The notes below the pieces were generated by a model that was given only the letters and a program-made list of their open reading frames with translations, did not search any database and was not told where the DNA came from. A stretch of DNA of 64,000 nucleotides from Ruminococcoides intestinihominis (GTDB lineage: Bacteria > Bacillota > Clostridia > Oscillospirales > Acutalibacteraceae), in assembly GCF_040096285.1 (NCBI RefSeq), contig NZ_JBBMEY010000005.1:18342-82341 (forward strand). The letters are read 5' to 3'. The translations under genes and the position numbers were made by a program. Shown here one piece after another: positions 31,762 to 39,925 of this stretch; the stretch's first letter is position 1; every line of letters starts with the position of its first letter.

Positions 31762-32946
31762 ATGGAAGAAAAAAGAGAGCCATTAAGTGAAATGGCGATT
31801 GAGAGAAAGATACAGATTCTTCGTAATAAGCATATGGACAGTGAGGTTATTGCTCTTGTCAAAAGCGATTATGAATATGGACTGACTGATGATGAAATCG
31901 GTCTGTATCTTAACAAAAGTTATGACATTGAGCAGATGAAGGTGTTATCAAAATGTCTGCATAAGGGTGTATCAGAAGAGTTGTTAACGCTGCTGAAAGA
32001 TAGCAGGATGGCAGCACCTAAGATGCAGACAGCATTGGATTACTATGAAAAAGGTGTGCCGATTGATGCAATCAGAGAGGTAGTCCAAAAAGATGATACA
32101 GCAGTAAACATGCGCAGGATGTTTGATGTGGTATTAGAAAAGCTTAATAAAGCCAAAGAGCAGATGCCACAGGATTTAGAGTATGTGAAAAGTCTTGTAG
32201 CTCAGATGGATGAAGTGGTTGCAAAGATCAATCATCAGAATGAAAGGTATGATGCCCTGAATAAGAAGCTTTCTGAAATAGAAACTTCCAAAGATGACGA
32301 GGAAGTCAGGGAGCGTCTGGTCAAGGAGAACCAGGATAAGGACGCTCTTATCAACAGTCAGCAGAATGAACTGAATAAGGCAAGCAGTACGATTGCAAGA
32401 CTCAGGGATGATATTGAGAAAAAGGATAAGGAGATGAAGCGTATGGGAGACAGAATAGAGTCATTGGAAGATAAGATCATAAGTGTTGCCACAGAGAATA
32501 AGAAAGAGGCAGAAAGTAAGGCAGAGCCGCAGGAAAGCCAGTCCGTATCACAGGCAGATAAAAAGATGGTTGATACAGTTGCAGTTCCTCAGAATATGCA
32601 GGCTGTGGCAAATGGAATTCCGGTCTATTATCAGATTCTGGTAGTTGATGGTACTGGAAATGTGGTGCAGAGACTTCCGATTGAGCGAAGTGTGAGAAAG
32701 AGCAGCAACAGCGGAGTGGCAAGTCTTTTTGCAAGACTGTCATTTAAGAAAAAGTCAAGAGCAGACATTGTAAAGCTGGTTGCATCGGGAGACCTTGTTC
32801 CGGCGCAGCTTGTGCAGATTAAGAGTGCAATAGAAAAGGGACTTACTGAGTCACAGCTTGTAGAGCTTATAAACAACAACATTTCAGCGGAAAAGATGAA
32901 GGAGATCATTGAGATTGCTGTGCTTGAAAACAGCATGGCAGATTAG
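31762..32946 (+). CDS. Coiled-coil ICE protein of unknown function
   Basis: The 394-residue protein starts with a helical domain (about 1-120) of repeated short motifs such as YGLTDDEIGLYLNKSYDIEQ and YYEKGVPIDAIREV, which look like tandem helical repeats. A long coiled coil follows (about 150-250), then a small domain near PVYYQILVVDGTGNVVQRLP, and a C-terminal part in which the repeat type returns (VASGDLVPAQLVQIKSAIEK). No family recognised. It opens a new operon segment between relaxase and coupling protein. Confidence 0.6.
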   Translation: MEEKREPLSEMAIERKIQILRNKHMDSEVIALVKSDYEYGLTDDEIGLYLNKSYDIEQMKVLSKCLHKGVSEELLTLLKDSRMAAPKMQTALDYYEKGVPIDAIREVVQKDDTAVNMRRMFDVVLEKLNKAKEQMPQDLEYVKSLVAQMDEVVAKINHQNERYDALNKKLSEIETSKDDEEVRERLVKENQDKDALINSQQNELNKASSTIARLRDDIEKKDKEMKRMGDRIESLEDKIISVATENKKEAESKAEPQESQSVSQADKKMVDTVAVPQNMQAVANGIPVYYQILVVDGTGNVVQRLPIERSVRKSSNSGVASLFARLSFKKKSRADIVKLVASGDLVPAQLVQIKSAIEKGLTESQLVELINNNISAEKMKEIIEIAVLENSMAD

Positions 32947-32955
32947 GAGGAACTT

Positions 32956-33360
32956 ATGAATTTAGCAGTAGTAAATGAAGCAGTAACAGAAATGAATGGT
33001 GTGGAGCATCAGTTTACAGAGGAAGAGAAAAACTTTGTTGTCCAGTTCGCATTCAGAAGTGGCAGCAAGGAAGACACGATTTCTCTTATTGAAGCTTTGG
33101 CACATTCAGCGGATAAGGCTGAGTCGGACGAGATTATGGTCACATACAGGTCCAAATATGATATGAAGCCTGCATGGGTGGAACAGGTGGAAAACCTGCT
33201 TGTGGCACTTGAAATGTATCGTATCGAGGAGGAGAAAGCAATCAATCATCTGGCAGATATTTTGACTGCTTATGGTATTGATGTATCAGCCGAGGAAATC
33301 CGTACTACAGAGACAGAAACGCTTAAAACAACAGTCAGAGAGAAAGTGGAGGTGCGATAA
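32956..33360 (+). CDS. Hypothetical helical ICE protein
   Basis: This 134-residue acidic protein appears all-helical (EEEKNFVVQFAFRSGSKEDT, VEQVENLLVALEMYRIEEEK). No signal peptide, TM segment or known motif is seen. The stop codon TAA overlaps the start of the next gene (ATAATGG), so it is translationally coupled to the DUF3801-like gene and probably acts with it. Function unknown. Confidence 0.55.
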   Translation: MNLAVVNEAVTEMNGVEHQFTEEEKNFVVQFAFRSGSKEDTISLIEALAHSADKAESDEIMVTYRSKYDMKPAWVEQVENLLVALEMYRIEEEKAINHLADILTAYGIDVSAEEIRTTETETLKTTVREKVEVR

Positions 33361-34478
33361 TGGCAGAAGAGATTCAGGAAGCGGTGCAGATCATCCGTGT
33401 AGCTTATGATGGCATTGAGATTGCCATGAAGGTAGGAAGCGGCGGCATTGCTGCCATGCAGAAGGCAATAGATTTCTTAAAAGGAATGCTTGATTATGAA
33501 AAGTCACTTGGCAAGACATCCATGAGAAAGCTGATCTTAAAAGGTGGCGATTTACAGGTGTTGCAGTTTAATACCGAAGATATGAAAAAGGTTGAAAAGA
33601 TGGCAAAGAAGTATGGAATCCTGTATTCGGTACTTCCAGACTGTAACAGGAAAGATGGACTGAGTGAGGTAATCTTTCATACAGAGGCAGTTCCCCGTGT
33701 GAATATGATGATACAGAAGCTCAAGTTTGGTAAGATTGCCACATTTGACGATTATCTGAAGAATGGAGATGAAAAATCCCTTGGCAAGCTGATGGATTTT
33801 TTGAAGAAACAGCAGGGAAACGAGAAAAGCCACACGATAGAAGGGGATAGGGTTAATACCGCTATTGACGGACTGATCGAAAAGGTCGGAATGTTTGCAA
33901 TGGAAAAGAAAGCTATCAGTGTGGATCAGGTCAAGGAGAATTTCAGCATCAATGGTGAGCAGGCTGAAAGTGTTATCAAACAGCTTGAGACAATCGGTGT
34001 GCTTGGCAGCAAGAATGAGGATGGCACCCATACAGTCATGATGGACAAGGATGCATTTATCAACCGTGTCAGAGGCTATCAGGACCTTGCTGAGAGAATG
34101 AGGGCAGTTGCAGCATCAAAAAATGCGAACCTGTCAGATGTGACAATCAGCAAGAAGTTGATTATCGAAGAAAATGACCATGCTGTTAAGACCAGAGTTC
34201 CCGGCACATGGGGAGAAGAGGCAAGATATGTATGGCTCCGTAAGGAAAACATCATGGAGATTCATGGTGGAAAGACAATGCTTACCTTCCTTGATTCAAC
34301 CAAGGATTATAAGCTCTACGATGAGCAGAATCGTGTGGTGACAACCCAGAAAGGAACCGAGCTTTATACTCACTACGACAAGGTGGAGTCATCTGTCAGG
34401 GAGCGTTACGAGAAAGTGCAGAAGCAGCAGAAAAAGACCACACAGAAGAAAACTGTTACCACAAAGAAAGCGAGGTAG
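33360..34478 (+). CDS. DUF3801 (PcfB-like) protein
   Basis: The 372-residue protein has an N-terminal half resembling DUF3801/PcfB of pCF10-type transfer systems: KTSMRKLILKGGDLQVLQFN, then KYGILYSVLPDCNRKDG and KFGKIATFDDYL. PcfB helps present the relaxosome to the coupling protein. The C-terminal half adds a winged-helix-like segment (VDQVKENFSINGEQAESVIK) and a basic Lys/Thr-rich tail. It lies 6 nt before the VirD4 gene, which supports a docking role. The match is to a family pattern by eye. Confidence 0.7.
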   Translation: MAEEIQEAVQIIRVAYDGIEIAMKVGSGGIAAMQKAIDFLKGMLDYEKSLGKTSMRKLILKGGDLQVLQFNTEDMKKVEKMAKKYGILYSVLPDCNRKDGLSEVIFHTEAVPRVNMMIQKLKFGKIATFDDYLKNGDEKSLGKLMDFLKKQQGNEKSHTIEGDRVNTAIDGLIEKVGMFAMEKKAISVDQVKENFSINGEQAESVIKQLETIGVLGSKNEDGTHTVMMDKDAFINRVRGYQDLAERMRAVAASKNANLSDVTISKKLIIEENDHAVKTRVPGTWGEEARYVWLRKENIMEIHGGKTMLTFLDSTKDYKLYDEQNRVVTTQKGTELYTHYDKVESSVRERYEKVQKQQKKTTQKKTVTTKKAR

Positions 34479-34484
34479 CAGCCT

Positions 34485-36680
34485 ATGCAGACAACAAAGA
34501 AAAAGCCGTCACTGATATTCATCCTTGTGGGTGCAGTGTTAGCAGGGTATCTTGGTTATCTGATAAATGGTGCGTGGACGGAAGGGATTGCCTTTAATGA
34601 ATTTATGGACAGATTCAATGAAGTATGTGCTGTTCCTTTTGCCAATTATTACAATTCCAATACAGTAAAAGCAGTAGCCATTGCATTAGGTATCTATGCG
34701 ATGGCTATTGTCATGTATTACACCAGTCAGAGAAACTATATGCCTGGCAAAGAATTTGGTACGGCGAGGTTTGAAAATCCGAAGCAGGTCAACAAGATAC
34801 TTGCAGATAAGGATGAGAATTTCAATCGAATATTAAGCCAGAATGTGAAGATGTCACTGGATTTCAGGAGACTCAAGCTCAATGGAAATATCCTTATCTG
34901 TGGTGGATCCGGAGCAGGAAAAACATTTTATGAAGTAAAACCGAATCTTATGCAGATGCCGCATAACTGTTCCTTTATCTGTACCGATCCAAAGGGAGAA
35001 ATCCTTAGAAGCTGTGGGCAGATGCTAAAGAATAACGGATACAATGTGAAAGTCATAAATCTGTTAGAGATGGATAAATCAGACTGTTACAATCCGTTTT
35101 CCTATATCAGAGAGGAAACAGATGTGGTCAAGCTGATTACAAACCTTATCAGCAATACGACACCAAAGGGAGCAACACCAAGTGATCCGTTCTGGGAAAA
35201 AGCGGAAGGATTGTTCTTACAGTCTATCTTTTATTATGTGTGGCTGGAGGTACAGCCGGCAAAGAGAAACTTCGAGACAGTACTGAAACTTCTTGGAGAG
35301 GCAGAGGTTACAGAGCAGGGAAAGGCATCAAAGCTGGATGTGCGTATGAAGTTTTTAGAGGAAAGTTCTCCGCTTGGAGCCAATCATCCGGCAGTAAAGC
35401 AGTACAACAAATGTATGAGAGGTGCAGGAGATACAGTCCGTTCCATTATCATCAGTGCCAACTCAAGACTTGCATTTCTTGAGAATAAGCAGGTTTTACG
35501 CTTACTATCAAAAGATGAGCTTAATCTGTCTGATATCGGCATTGGAGTAAATGGAGATGGTGAGACAAAGACAGCACTCTTTTGTGTAATCCCTGATAGT
35601 GACAAATCCTATAACTTTATTATCGGTATGTTATACACGCAGATATTTCAGGAATTGTACTATCAGGCAGACTTTAACTGTGGTGGAAGGCTGCCAATCC
35701 ATGTGACATTTATGTTAGATGAATTTGCGAATGTCGCATTGCCAGATGACTTCTGTTCACTGTTATCGACAATGCGAAGCCGTGAGATTTCAAGTATTAT
35801 CATTATTCAGAACTTTGCACAGTTAAAAGCACTTTTTAAAGATACCTGGGAGACAATTCCCGGCAACTGCGATACGTTCATCTATCTCGGTGGAAACGAG
35901 CAGAGTACGCATAAGTATGTGTCAGAGCTGCTTGGAAAAGGTACGATTGATAAGAAGTCAAGTGGAGAAACAAAGGGCAGACAGGGAAGCTCTTCAAGAA
36001 ACTATGATGTATTAGGCAGAGAATTGTTTACACCCGATGAAGTCAGAAAGCTGGATAATAAGAAATGTATTATCTTTATCCGTGGTTTTGATCCTATCAT
36101 GGACAATAAGTTCATACCGTTCAATCATCCGATGTTTAACCAGACAGCAGATGGCAAGGGAGAGCCTTATGTTCATCAGATAAGAGGAGCAGATAATCTT
36201 ATCGGTCCGCCATTTGAGATTCTTTCAGACAAGGCAGTTAAGTATTATGAAAAGCTGAGGGATAAGGGCGAGAATGTGTATATAGATTCTCTTACCTATG
36301 AGCAGTTTATGATGCTTGGTGATGTGGAGTTAAGCAGAAGATTCTCCATGCAGGATGAGGCAGAGCAGAAAGCAAAGATTGACAGGGAGCAGGCAAATGA
36401 GCTTGAGTATGTCGATGAGTCACAGAAGTCTGATACTACAGAATGTGCCAACTCTTCTAATGGAAGTGCTGGTACTAAGCCTGTAAGGAATCCTGAGAGG
36501 GAAAAGCCTAAGTGGGAGGATACAATCACAAACCGAATGCTGCACTGGTCATATACACCGGAGCAGAAAGAGGAAGTGAAGAAGGCACTTGCGGCAGGAG
36601 TTCCGAAGGCAACGATTCTTACTTACTTTTATCCGGAGGTTACTGTGGAGAAGATGAGTTCATATCGAAAGAAGCAGTAA
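34485..36680 (+). CDS. virD4: VirD4/TraG-type coupling protein
   Basis: This 731-residue type IV coupling ATPase carries relaxase-bound DNA to the secretion channel. Two N-terminal TM segments (about 8-30 and 58-80) are followed by the Walker A ICGGSGAGKT (near 140), DPKGEILR, the Walker B FMLDEFANV (near 410) and the IIIQNFAQLKALF region. A disordered acidic linker (about 640-680) leads to a C-terminal helical segment. Length and order match Firmicutes ICE coupling proteins. Confidence 0.95.
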   Translation: MQTTKKKPSLIFILVGAVLAGYLGYLINGAWTEGIAFNEFMDRFNEVCAVPFANYYNSNTVKAVAIALGIYAMAIVMYYTSQRNYMPGKEFGTARFENPKQVNKILADKDENFNRILSQNVKMSLDFRRLKLNGNILICGGSGAGKTFYEVKPNLMQMPHNCSFICTDPKGEILRSCGQMLKNNGYNVKVINLLEMDKSDCYNPFSYIREETDVVKLITNLISNTTPKGATPSDPFWEKAEGLFLQSIFYYVWLEVQPAKRNFETVLKLLGEAEVTEQGKASKLDVRMKFLEESSPLGANHPAVKQYNKCMRGAGDTVRSIIISANSRLAFLENKQVLRLLSKDELNLSDIGIGVNGDGETKTALFCVIPDSDKSYNFIIGMLYTQIFQELYYQADFNCGGRLPIHVTFMLDEFANVALPDDFCSLLSTMRSREISSIIIIQNFAQLKALFKDTWETIPGNCDTFIYLGGNEQSTHKYVSELLGKGTIDKKSSGETKGRQGSSSRNYDVLGRELFTPDEVRKLDNKKCIIFIRGFDPIMDNKFIPFNHPMFNQTADGKGEPYVHQIRGADNLIGPPFEILSDKAVKYYEKLRDKGENVYIDSLTYEQFMMLGDVELSRRFSMQDEAEQKAKIDREQANELEYVDESQKSDTTECANSSNGSAGTKPVRNPEREKPKWEDTITNRMLHWSYTPEQKEEVKKALAAGVPKATILTYFYPEVTVEKMSSYRKKQ

Positions 36681-36684
36681 TGTT

Positions 36685-36762
36685 TTTAGATATATTACAG
36701 AGTATATGATATAATTTGCTCACATGGTATGCTTCAGCTTATTGGACTACTAACATGTGAGC
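36685..36762 (+). promoter_or_regulatory. Promoter and operator-like inverted repeat of the XRE gene
   Basis: TATAAT at 36710-36715 has a weak TTTAGA upstream. Just behind it, GCTCACATG (36718-36726) and CATGTGAGC (36754-36762) form a perfect 9-bp inverted repeat, a good operator candidate for self-control by the XRE regulator. The region is more AT-rich than its neighbours. Confidence 0.6.
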
Positions 36763-36803
36763 AGTTACAAAAGACAGAAATTATTTTATATTGGAGGTAC
36801 AGG

Positions 36804-37343
36804 ATGAATACGGAAAAGACTTTTGCAGATAGATTAAAAGAGTTGCGTAATATACGAAACTATACACAGGAAGAGCTGGGTAAGATAACAAATATATCTG
36901 TTCAGAGTATACGACGTTATGAACAAGGTAGACTCAATGAAGAGCCAAGTGCGTATAATCTTTTACAACTAGCAAAGGCACTAGATGTAACACCTGAATA
37001 CTTATTGATAGGAGATAATAATATGACAAGTTACACAGAGGCAATTAAGAGAGAATTGAAGCAACTTAATGACTATGGACAAATATCTGAAATTAAAGAA
37101 ACCGAGTTGAATTCCACGATTTTATCACATCTTGAGATGAGTAATGATTTAGTAGATGCTGTAAAGACGGATTGGAATGCAAAAGGCATATTTAAGAGGA
37201 TAGAGAAAGAGGAAGATAAACAGATTGTGGTAGACAGTTATTGTACAAGACCTTATGTACAGGATGTCATATTACGATATTGCCAGAATAGATCTATATT
37301 TAAGACAAAGTTTGCAATAATTGATGGAATGCTTTTAGAATAA
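36804..37343 (+). CDS. XRE-family transcriptional regulator
   Basis: This 179-residue protein has an N-terminal Cro/CI-type HTH (residues 8-68: LKELRNIRNYTQEELGKITN, ISVQSIRRYEQGRLN, LAKALDVTPEYLL) and a C-terminal region of unknown type (YTEAIKRELKQLNDYGQISE). It has its own promoter, inverted repeat and terminator and lies between the coupling protein and the secretion core, so it may switch the downstream transfer genes. Its AT-rich codon use differs from its neighbours and suggests later acquisition. ATG 36804 follows TTGGAGG. Confidence 0.8.
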   Translation: MNTEKTFADRLKELRNIRNYTQEELGKITNISVQSIRRYEQGRLNEEPSAYNLLQLAKALDVTPEYLLIGDNNMTSYTEAIKRELKQLNDYGQISEIKETELNSTILSHLEMSNDLVDAVKTDWNAKGIFKRIEKEEDKQIVVDSYCTRPYVQDVILRYCQNRSIFKTKFAIIDGMLLE

Positions 37344-37363
37344 AGCAAATTTGAGAGTAAATT

Positions 37364-37398
37364 AGCACTTTAGCCAATATGGTTAAGGTGCTTTTTTT
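37364..37398 (+). terminator. Strong terminator after the XRE gene
   Basis: AGCACTTTAGCCA (37364-37376) pairs with TGGTTAAGGTGCT (37380-37392) in 13 bp, followed by T residues. Confidence 0.88.
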
Positions 37399-37435
37399 CA
37401 TACCTTGAAAGGAGATGGTCACAGCAAAAACGCAT

Positions 37436-37576
37436 CGGGGAAAGCCCGATTAACCAGTACAACAGGCATTGCCTGATTATCATAGAGTAACTATCAACAG
37501 GACAGAAAGGAATGCATATATTCCGTTCGGAAAGCTAGCCGGATTGGAATATGTGTATTCCTTTCTGGCTTTTTCC
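37436..37576 (+). promoter_or_regulatory. Attenuator-like leader before the secretion genes
   Basis: Small stems ATCGGG/CCCGAT and CAGGC/GCCTG come first. Then a terminator, AGCCGG (37537-37542) and inner GGAATA paired with TATTCC and CTGGCT (37556-37570), ends in TTTTT. Its 3' arm ATTCCTTTCT (37557-37566) can instead pair perfectly with AGAAAGGAAT (37504-37513), so two exclusive folds exist. The signal that selects between them is unknown. Confidence 0.7.
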
Positions 37577-37610
37577 GCTTTTGTCACTTCAAAAAAGGAG
37601 ATTAAACAAC

Positions 37611-37991
37611 ATGAGAAAAGAACAGGTTATTTCAACAACAAACAACAATCAGATGGAGGAGAAAGGCATGAAGAGTAGATTCATTCACTTAAAAAAGAGA
37701 TTCGTTCCGGCATTATCCGGGGCACTTATGGGAGTAATGCTTATGAGCACTACTTGTTTTGCAGCAGGTACAGGTACTTCCGCAGTAACACAGCCACTTG
37801 AGAACTTAAAGACACTTATTATTGCTGTCATTGGTGCGGTCGGTGTCATTATTCTTGCAAAGAATGTTATGGAGTTCGCACAAGCCTATCAGCAGCAGGA
37901 TTCATCTACCATGAACTCCGCTCTGAAAGGAATTGTAGCAGGTGTCATGATGGCTGGTATTTCAACAGTTCTGACATTCTTAGGCTTCTAA
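37611..37991 (+). CDS. VirB2/Maff2-like small membrane protein, probable pilin
   Basis: The product (126 residues, or 107 from the internal ATG at 37668) has an N-terminal signal segment ending TTCFAAG and two TM helices (about TLIIAVIGAVGVIILAKNV and ALKGIVAGVMMAGISTVLTF), the layout of VirB2-type pilins. It lies before VirB6, PrgI and VirB4 genes, the position normally held by Maff2-type proteins. AAAAAAGGAG precedes ATG 37611, and GGAGGAG precedes ATG 37668; both starts may be used. Confidence 0.75.
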   Translation: MRKEQVISTTNNNQMEEKGMKSRFIHLKKRFVPALSGALMGVMLMSTTCFAAGTGTSAVTQPLENLKTLIIAVIGAVGVIILAKNVMEFAQAYQQQDSSTMNSALKGIVAGVMMAGISTVLTFLGF

Positions 37992-38044
37992 GATGGGGAA
38001 AAAGAGTTCCCCTTTTAGTAAAAGGAAAGAGGTGAATAACAAGT

Positions 38045-38887
38045 ATGGATATTTTTAAGCTTGGAGACAAGATCCTTGCACTTCTTGAGGCGGTGTTTGG
38101 ATTTTGGAACAATCAGATATCCCTGGTCTTTGCAATGCTTGGACAGTCACCGGTCAGTTTCAAGGGCGGAGGTCCTTGGGCAGTTATTGAGGGTATTGAG
38201 CCGGTCTTTGTAGCGGTTGGCTCATCCCTCGTTGTGCTGTTCTTTGTTATCGGTTTCTGCTCGGAAAGCATAGATGTAAAAGATGAGATGAGGTTTGAGT
38301 CTATATTTCGTATGCTTATCCGATTGGGACTTGCAGAATGGTTTGTTGCAAATAATGTCACGATTATGAAGGCATTTTTTACTTCCATAGGAAATCTGGT
38401 AGGACTTATATCTGCCGGGACAACGACGCAGCTTGCCATTGACAGTACACAGGCAGATATCATTAAAGGACTCGGATTTGGTGAAAGTCTGGTAATGCTG
38501 ATACTTACAGCTTTGCTTGCAATCATCATTATTATCTGTGGATTTTTTATCATCTACACAGTGTATTTCAGGTTCTTAAAGATACTGATTATTGTGCCGC
38601 TCGGTGCGATTGCCTGTTCCACGATGGCAGGAAACAGAATGGTCAGTCATACAATGGCTACCTACTGCAAATATTTCCTGTCATGTGTGTTTGAGGCAGT
38701 AACGATGGCACTTGCGATTGTGGTATGTAATGCATTTATCAATGCAGGGCTTCCGGCATTTACAGGAAGTTATGCTGACTGGGCACAGACGCTTATATAT
38801 CTGTGTGAAATGACATTTACGATAGCAATGACTGTTGGAAGCGTGAAGGGTGCACAGACACTTACAAGCAAGGCATTTGGATTATAG
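38045..38887 (+). CDS. VirB6/TrbL-like channel protein
   Basis: The 280-residue polytopic protein has about six TM segments (for example VFVAVGSSLVVLFFVIGF, LVMLILTALLAIIIIICGFF, ILIIVPLGAIA) and the conserved arginine/lysine-flanked YFRFLKILIIVPLGAIACST region of VirB6-like ICE proteins. It should form the inner-membrane channel of the secretion system. It follows the pilin gene by about 50 nt. Confidence 0.85.
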   Translation: MDIFKLGDKILALLEAVFGFWNNQISLVFAMLGQSPVSFKGGGPWAVIEGIEPVFVAVGSSLVVLFFVIGFCSESIDVKDEMRFESIFRMLIRLGLAEWFVANNVTIMKAFFTSIGNLVGLISAGTTTQLAIDSTQADIIKGLGFGESLVMLILTALLAIIIIICGFFIIYTVYFRFLKILIIVPLGAIACSTMAGNRMVSHTMATYCKYFLSCVFEAVTMALAIVVCNAFINAGLPAFTGSYADWAQTLIYLCEMTFTIAMTVGSVKGAQTLTSKAFGL

Positions 38888-38899
38888 AAGGAGGCAGAA

Positions 38900-39310
38900 A
38901 TGGATAATGAAAAGAAACAGGTTACTTATAATTCAAGTATAACCGGAGAAACGCAGGTGACATTTGATATCCAGCAGTATATGAATAACAGGGCAATGTT
39001 TATCGGTCTTATGTGTAATGAAGATGGATATGAGGAGCCTTTTGGGGATGTGACTGTGAATTTGCCGGTTGCAGCACCAAATTACTGCGGATATCTGAAT
39101 GTGAATGACATGCCGGATATTGAAAAGTTTATTACAGACAATGACATTGGAGAGTTTACAGGATTCACGCAAAGGAGGGGGTTCTGCGAATATCCGCTTT
39201 ATCTGTTCAATGTGGATAAGCTTAGGGAACTGTGTCCGGATGGAATGGATAAGTATGAGGCGAATATTGGAATGACAAGAAAGCCGGAAACAAAGGATTT
39301 AACAAGATAG
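38900..39310 (+). CDS. DUF4313 family protein
   Basis: This 136-residue cytoplasmic protein shows the DUF4313 pattern: EEPFGDVTVNLPVAAPNYCG, LNVNDMPDIEKFITDNDIGE, then FTGFTQRRGFCEYPLYLFNV. Such proteins accompany conjugation operons but have no known activity. It lies between the VirB6 and PrgI genes with 12-nt gaps, so it is co-expressed with the transfer channel. Confidence 0.68.
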   Translation: MDNEKKQVTYNSSITGETQVTFDIQQYMNNRAMFIGLMCNEDGYEEPFGDVTVNLPVAAPNYCGYLNVNDMPDIEKFITDNDIGEFTGFTQRRGFCEYPLYLFNVDKLRELCPDGMDKYEANIGMTRKPETKDLTR

Positions 39311-39322
39311 GAGGTAGGGACA

Positions 39323-39835
39323 ATGGTAATCGAAGTAAACAAGGATATTGACCGCTATCAGGAATCGGTTGCGATGGGACTTACTGCAAGGCAGCTTATA
39401 TTTTCCATTGCAAGCGTAGTGGTCGGTGGCAGTATTGTCCTTCTTCTTTACAAGTATATCGGTCTTACGGGTTCTGCTTATGTGGCAATTCCATGTGTGG
39501 CACCGATTGCTCTTGGCGGATTTTATTCCTTTAATGGGATGAATTTCTACGAGTATATGGGAAAGAAACTGCATTTTATGTTTGGCAACAGGGCGCTTAC
39601 CTATGTATCAACAGAGGGAGAGCCTGCAATAAAGCAGTTAGAAGCAGAGCAGAATGAACAGGTAAAGAAGAAAGGCAGAAAGGCTGAACCGAAGACTGTA
39701 ACAGCTGATTCGGCTGTAAAGAAGCAGGAGGAATTTGAAGCGATGAAGAAAAAGACAAGAAATATGCTGCTTGGTCTTGTTGCAGTAATTGTTGCAGCAG
39801 TAGCAGGCATTGCAGCATATAAGGCGATGCATTAG
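39323..39835 (+). CDS. PrgI family protein (VirB3-like)
   Basis: The 170-residue protein starts VIEVNKDIDRYQESVAMGLT, typical of PrgI, followed by two TM segments (about 26-46 and 50-72) and FYEYMGKKLHFMFGNRALTY. A charged linker leads to a third TM helix at the C-terminus (LLGLVAVIVAAVAGIAAY), which ordinary PrgI lacks. PrgI/VirB3 links VirB4 to the membrane. The VirB4 gene follows after an attenuator-like hairpin. Confidence 0.87.
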   Translation: MVIEVNKDIDRYQESVAMGLTARQLIFSIASVVVGGSIVLLLYKYIGLTGSAYVAIPCVAPIALGGFYSFNGMNFYEYMGKKLHFMFGNRALTYVSTEGEPAIKQLEAEQNEQVKKKGRKAEPKTVTADSAVKKQEEFEAMKKKTRNMLLGLVAVIVAAVAGIAAYKAMH

Positions 39836-39848
39836 ATAAAAAGTATCT

Positions 39849-39900
39849 GACCGAAAGGTCGGGAACGCAGCCCGCAGGGTGAAGTTCCCGGCGGGCTTTC
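39849..39900 (+). promoter_or_regulatory. Overlapping hairpins before virB4
   Basis: GGGAAC (39861-39866) pairs with GTTCCC (39884-39889), and GCCCGC (39870-39875) pairs with GCGGGC (39891-39896). The two stems interlock, so they form either a pseudoknot or alternative folds; the second ends in TTTC and may terminate weakly. GACC/GGTC (39849-39860) is a further small stem. Confidence 0.65.
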
Positions 39901-39925
39901 ATTATAAGAAAGCGAGGTTAGAGAC

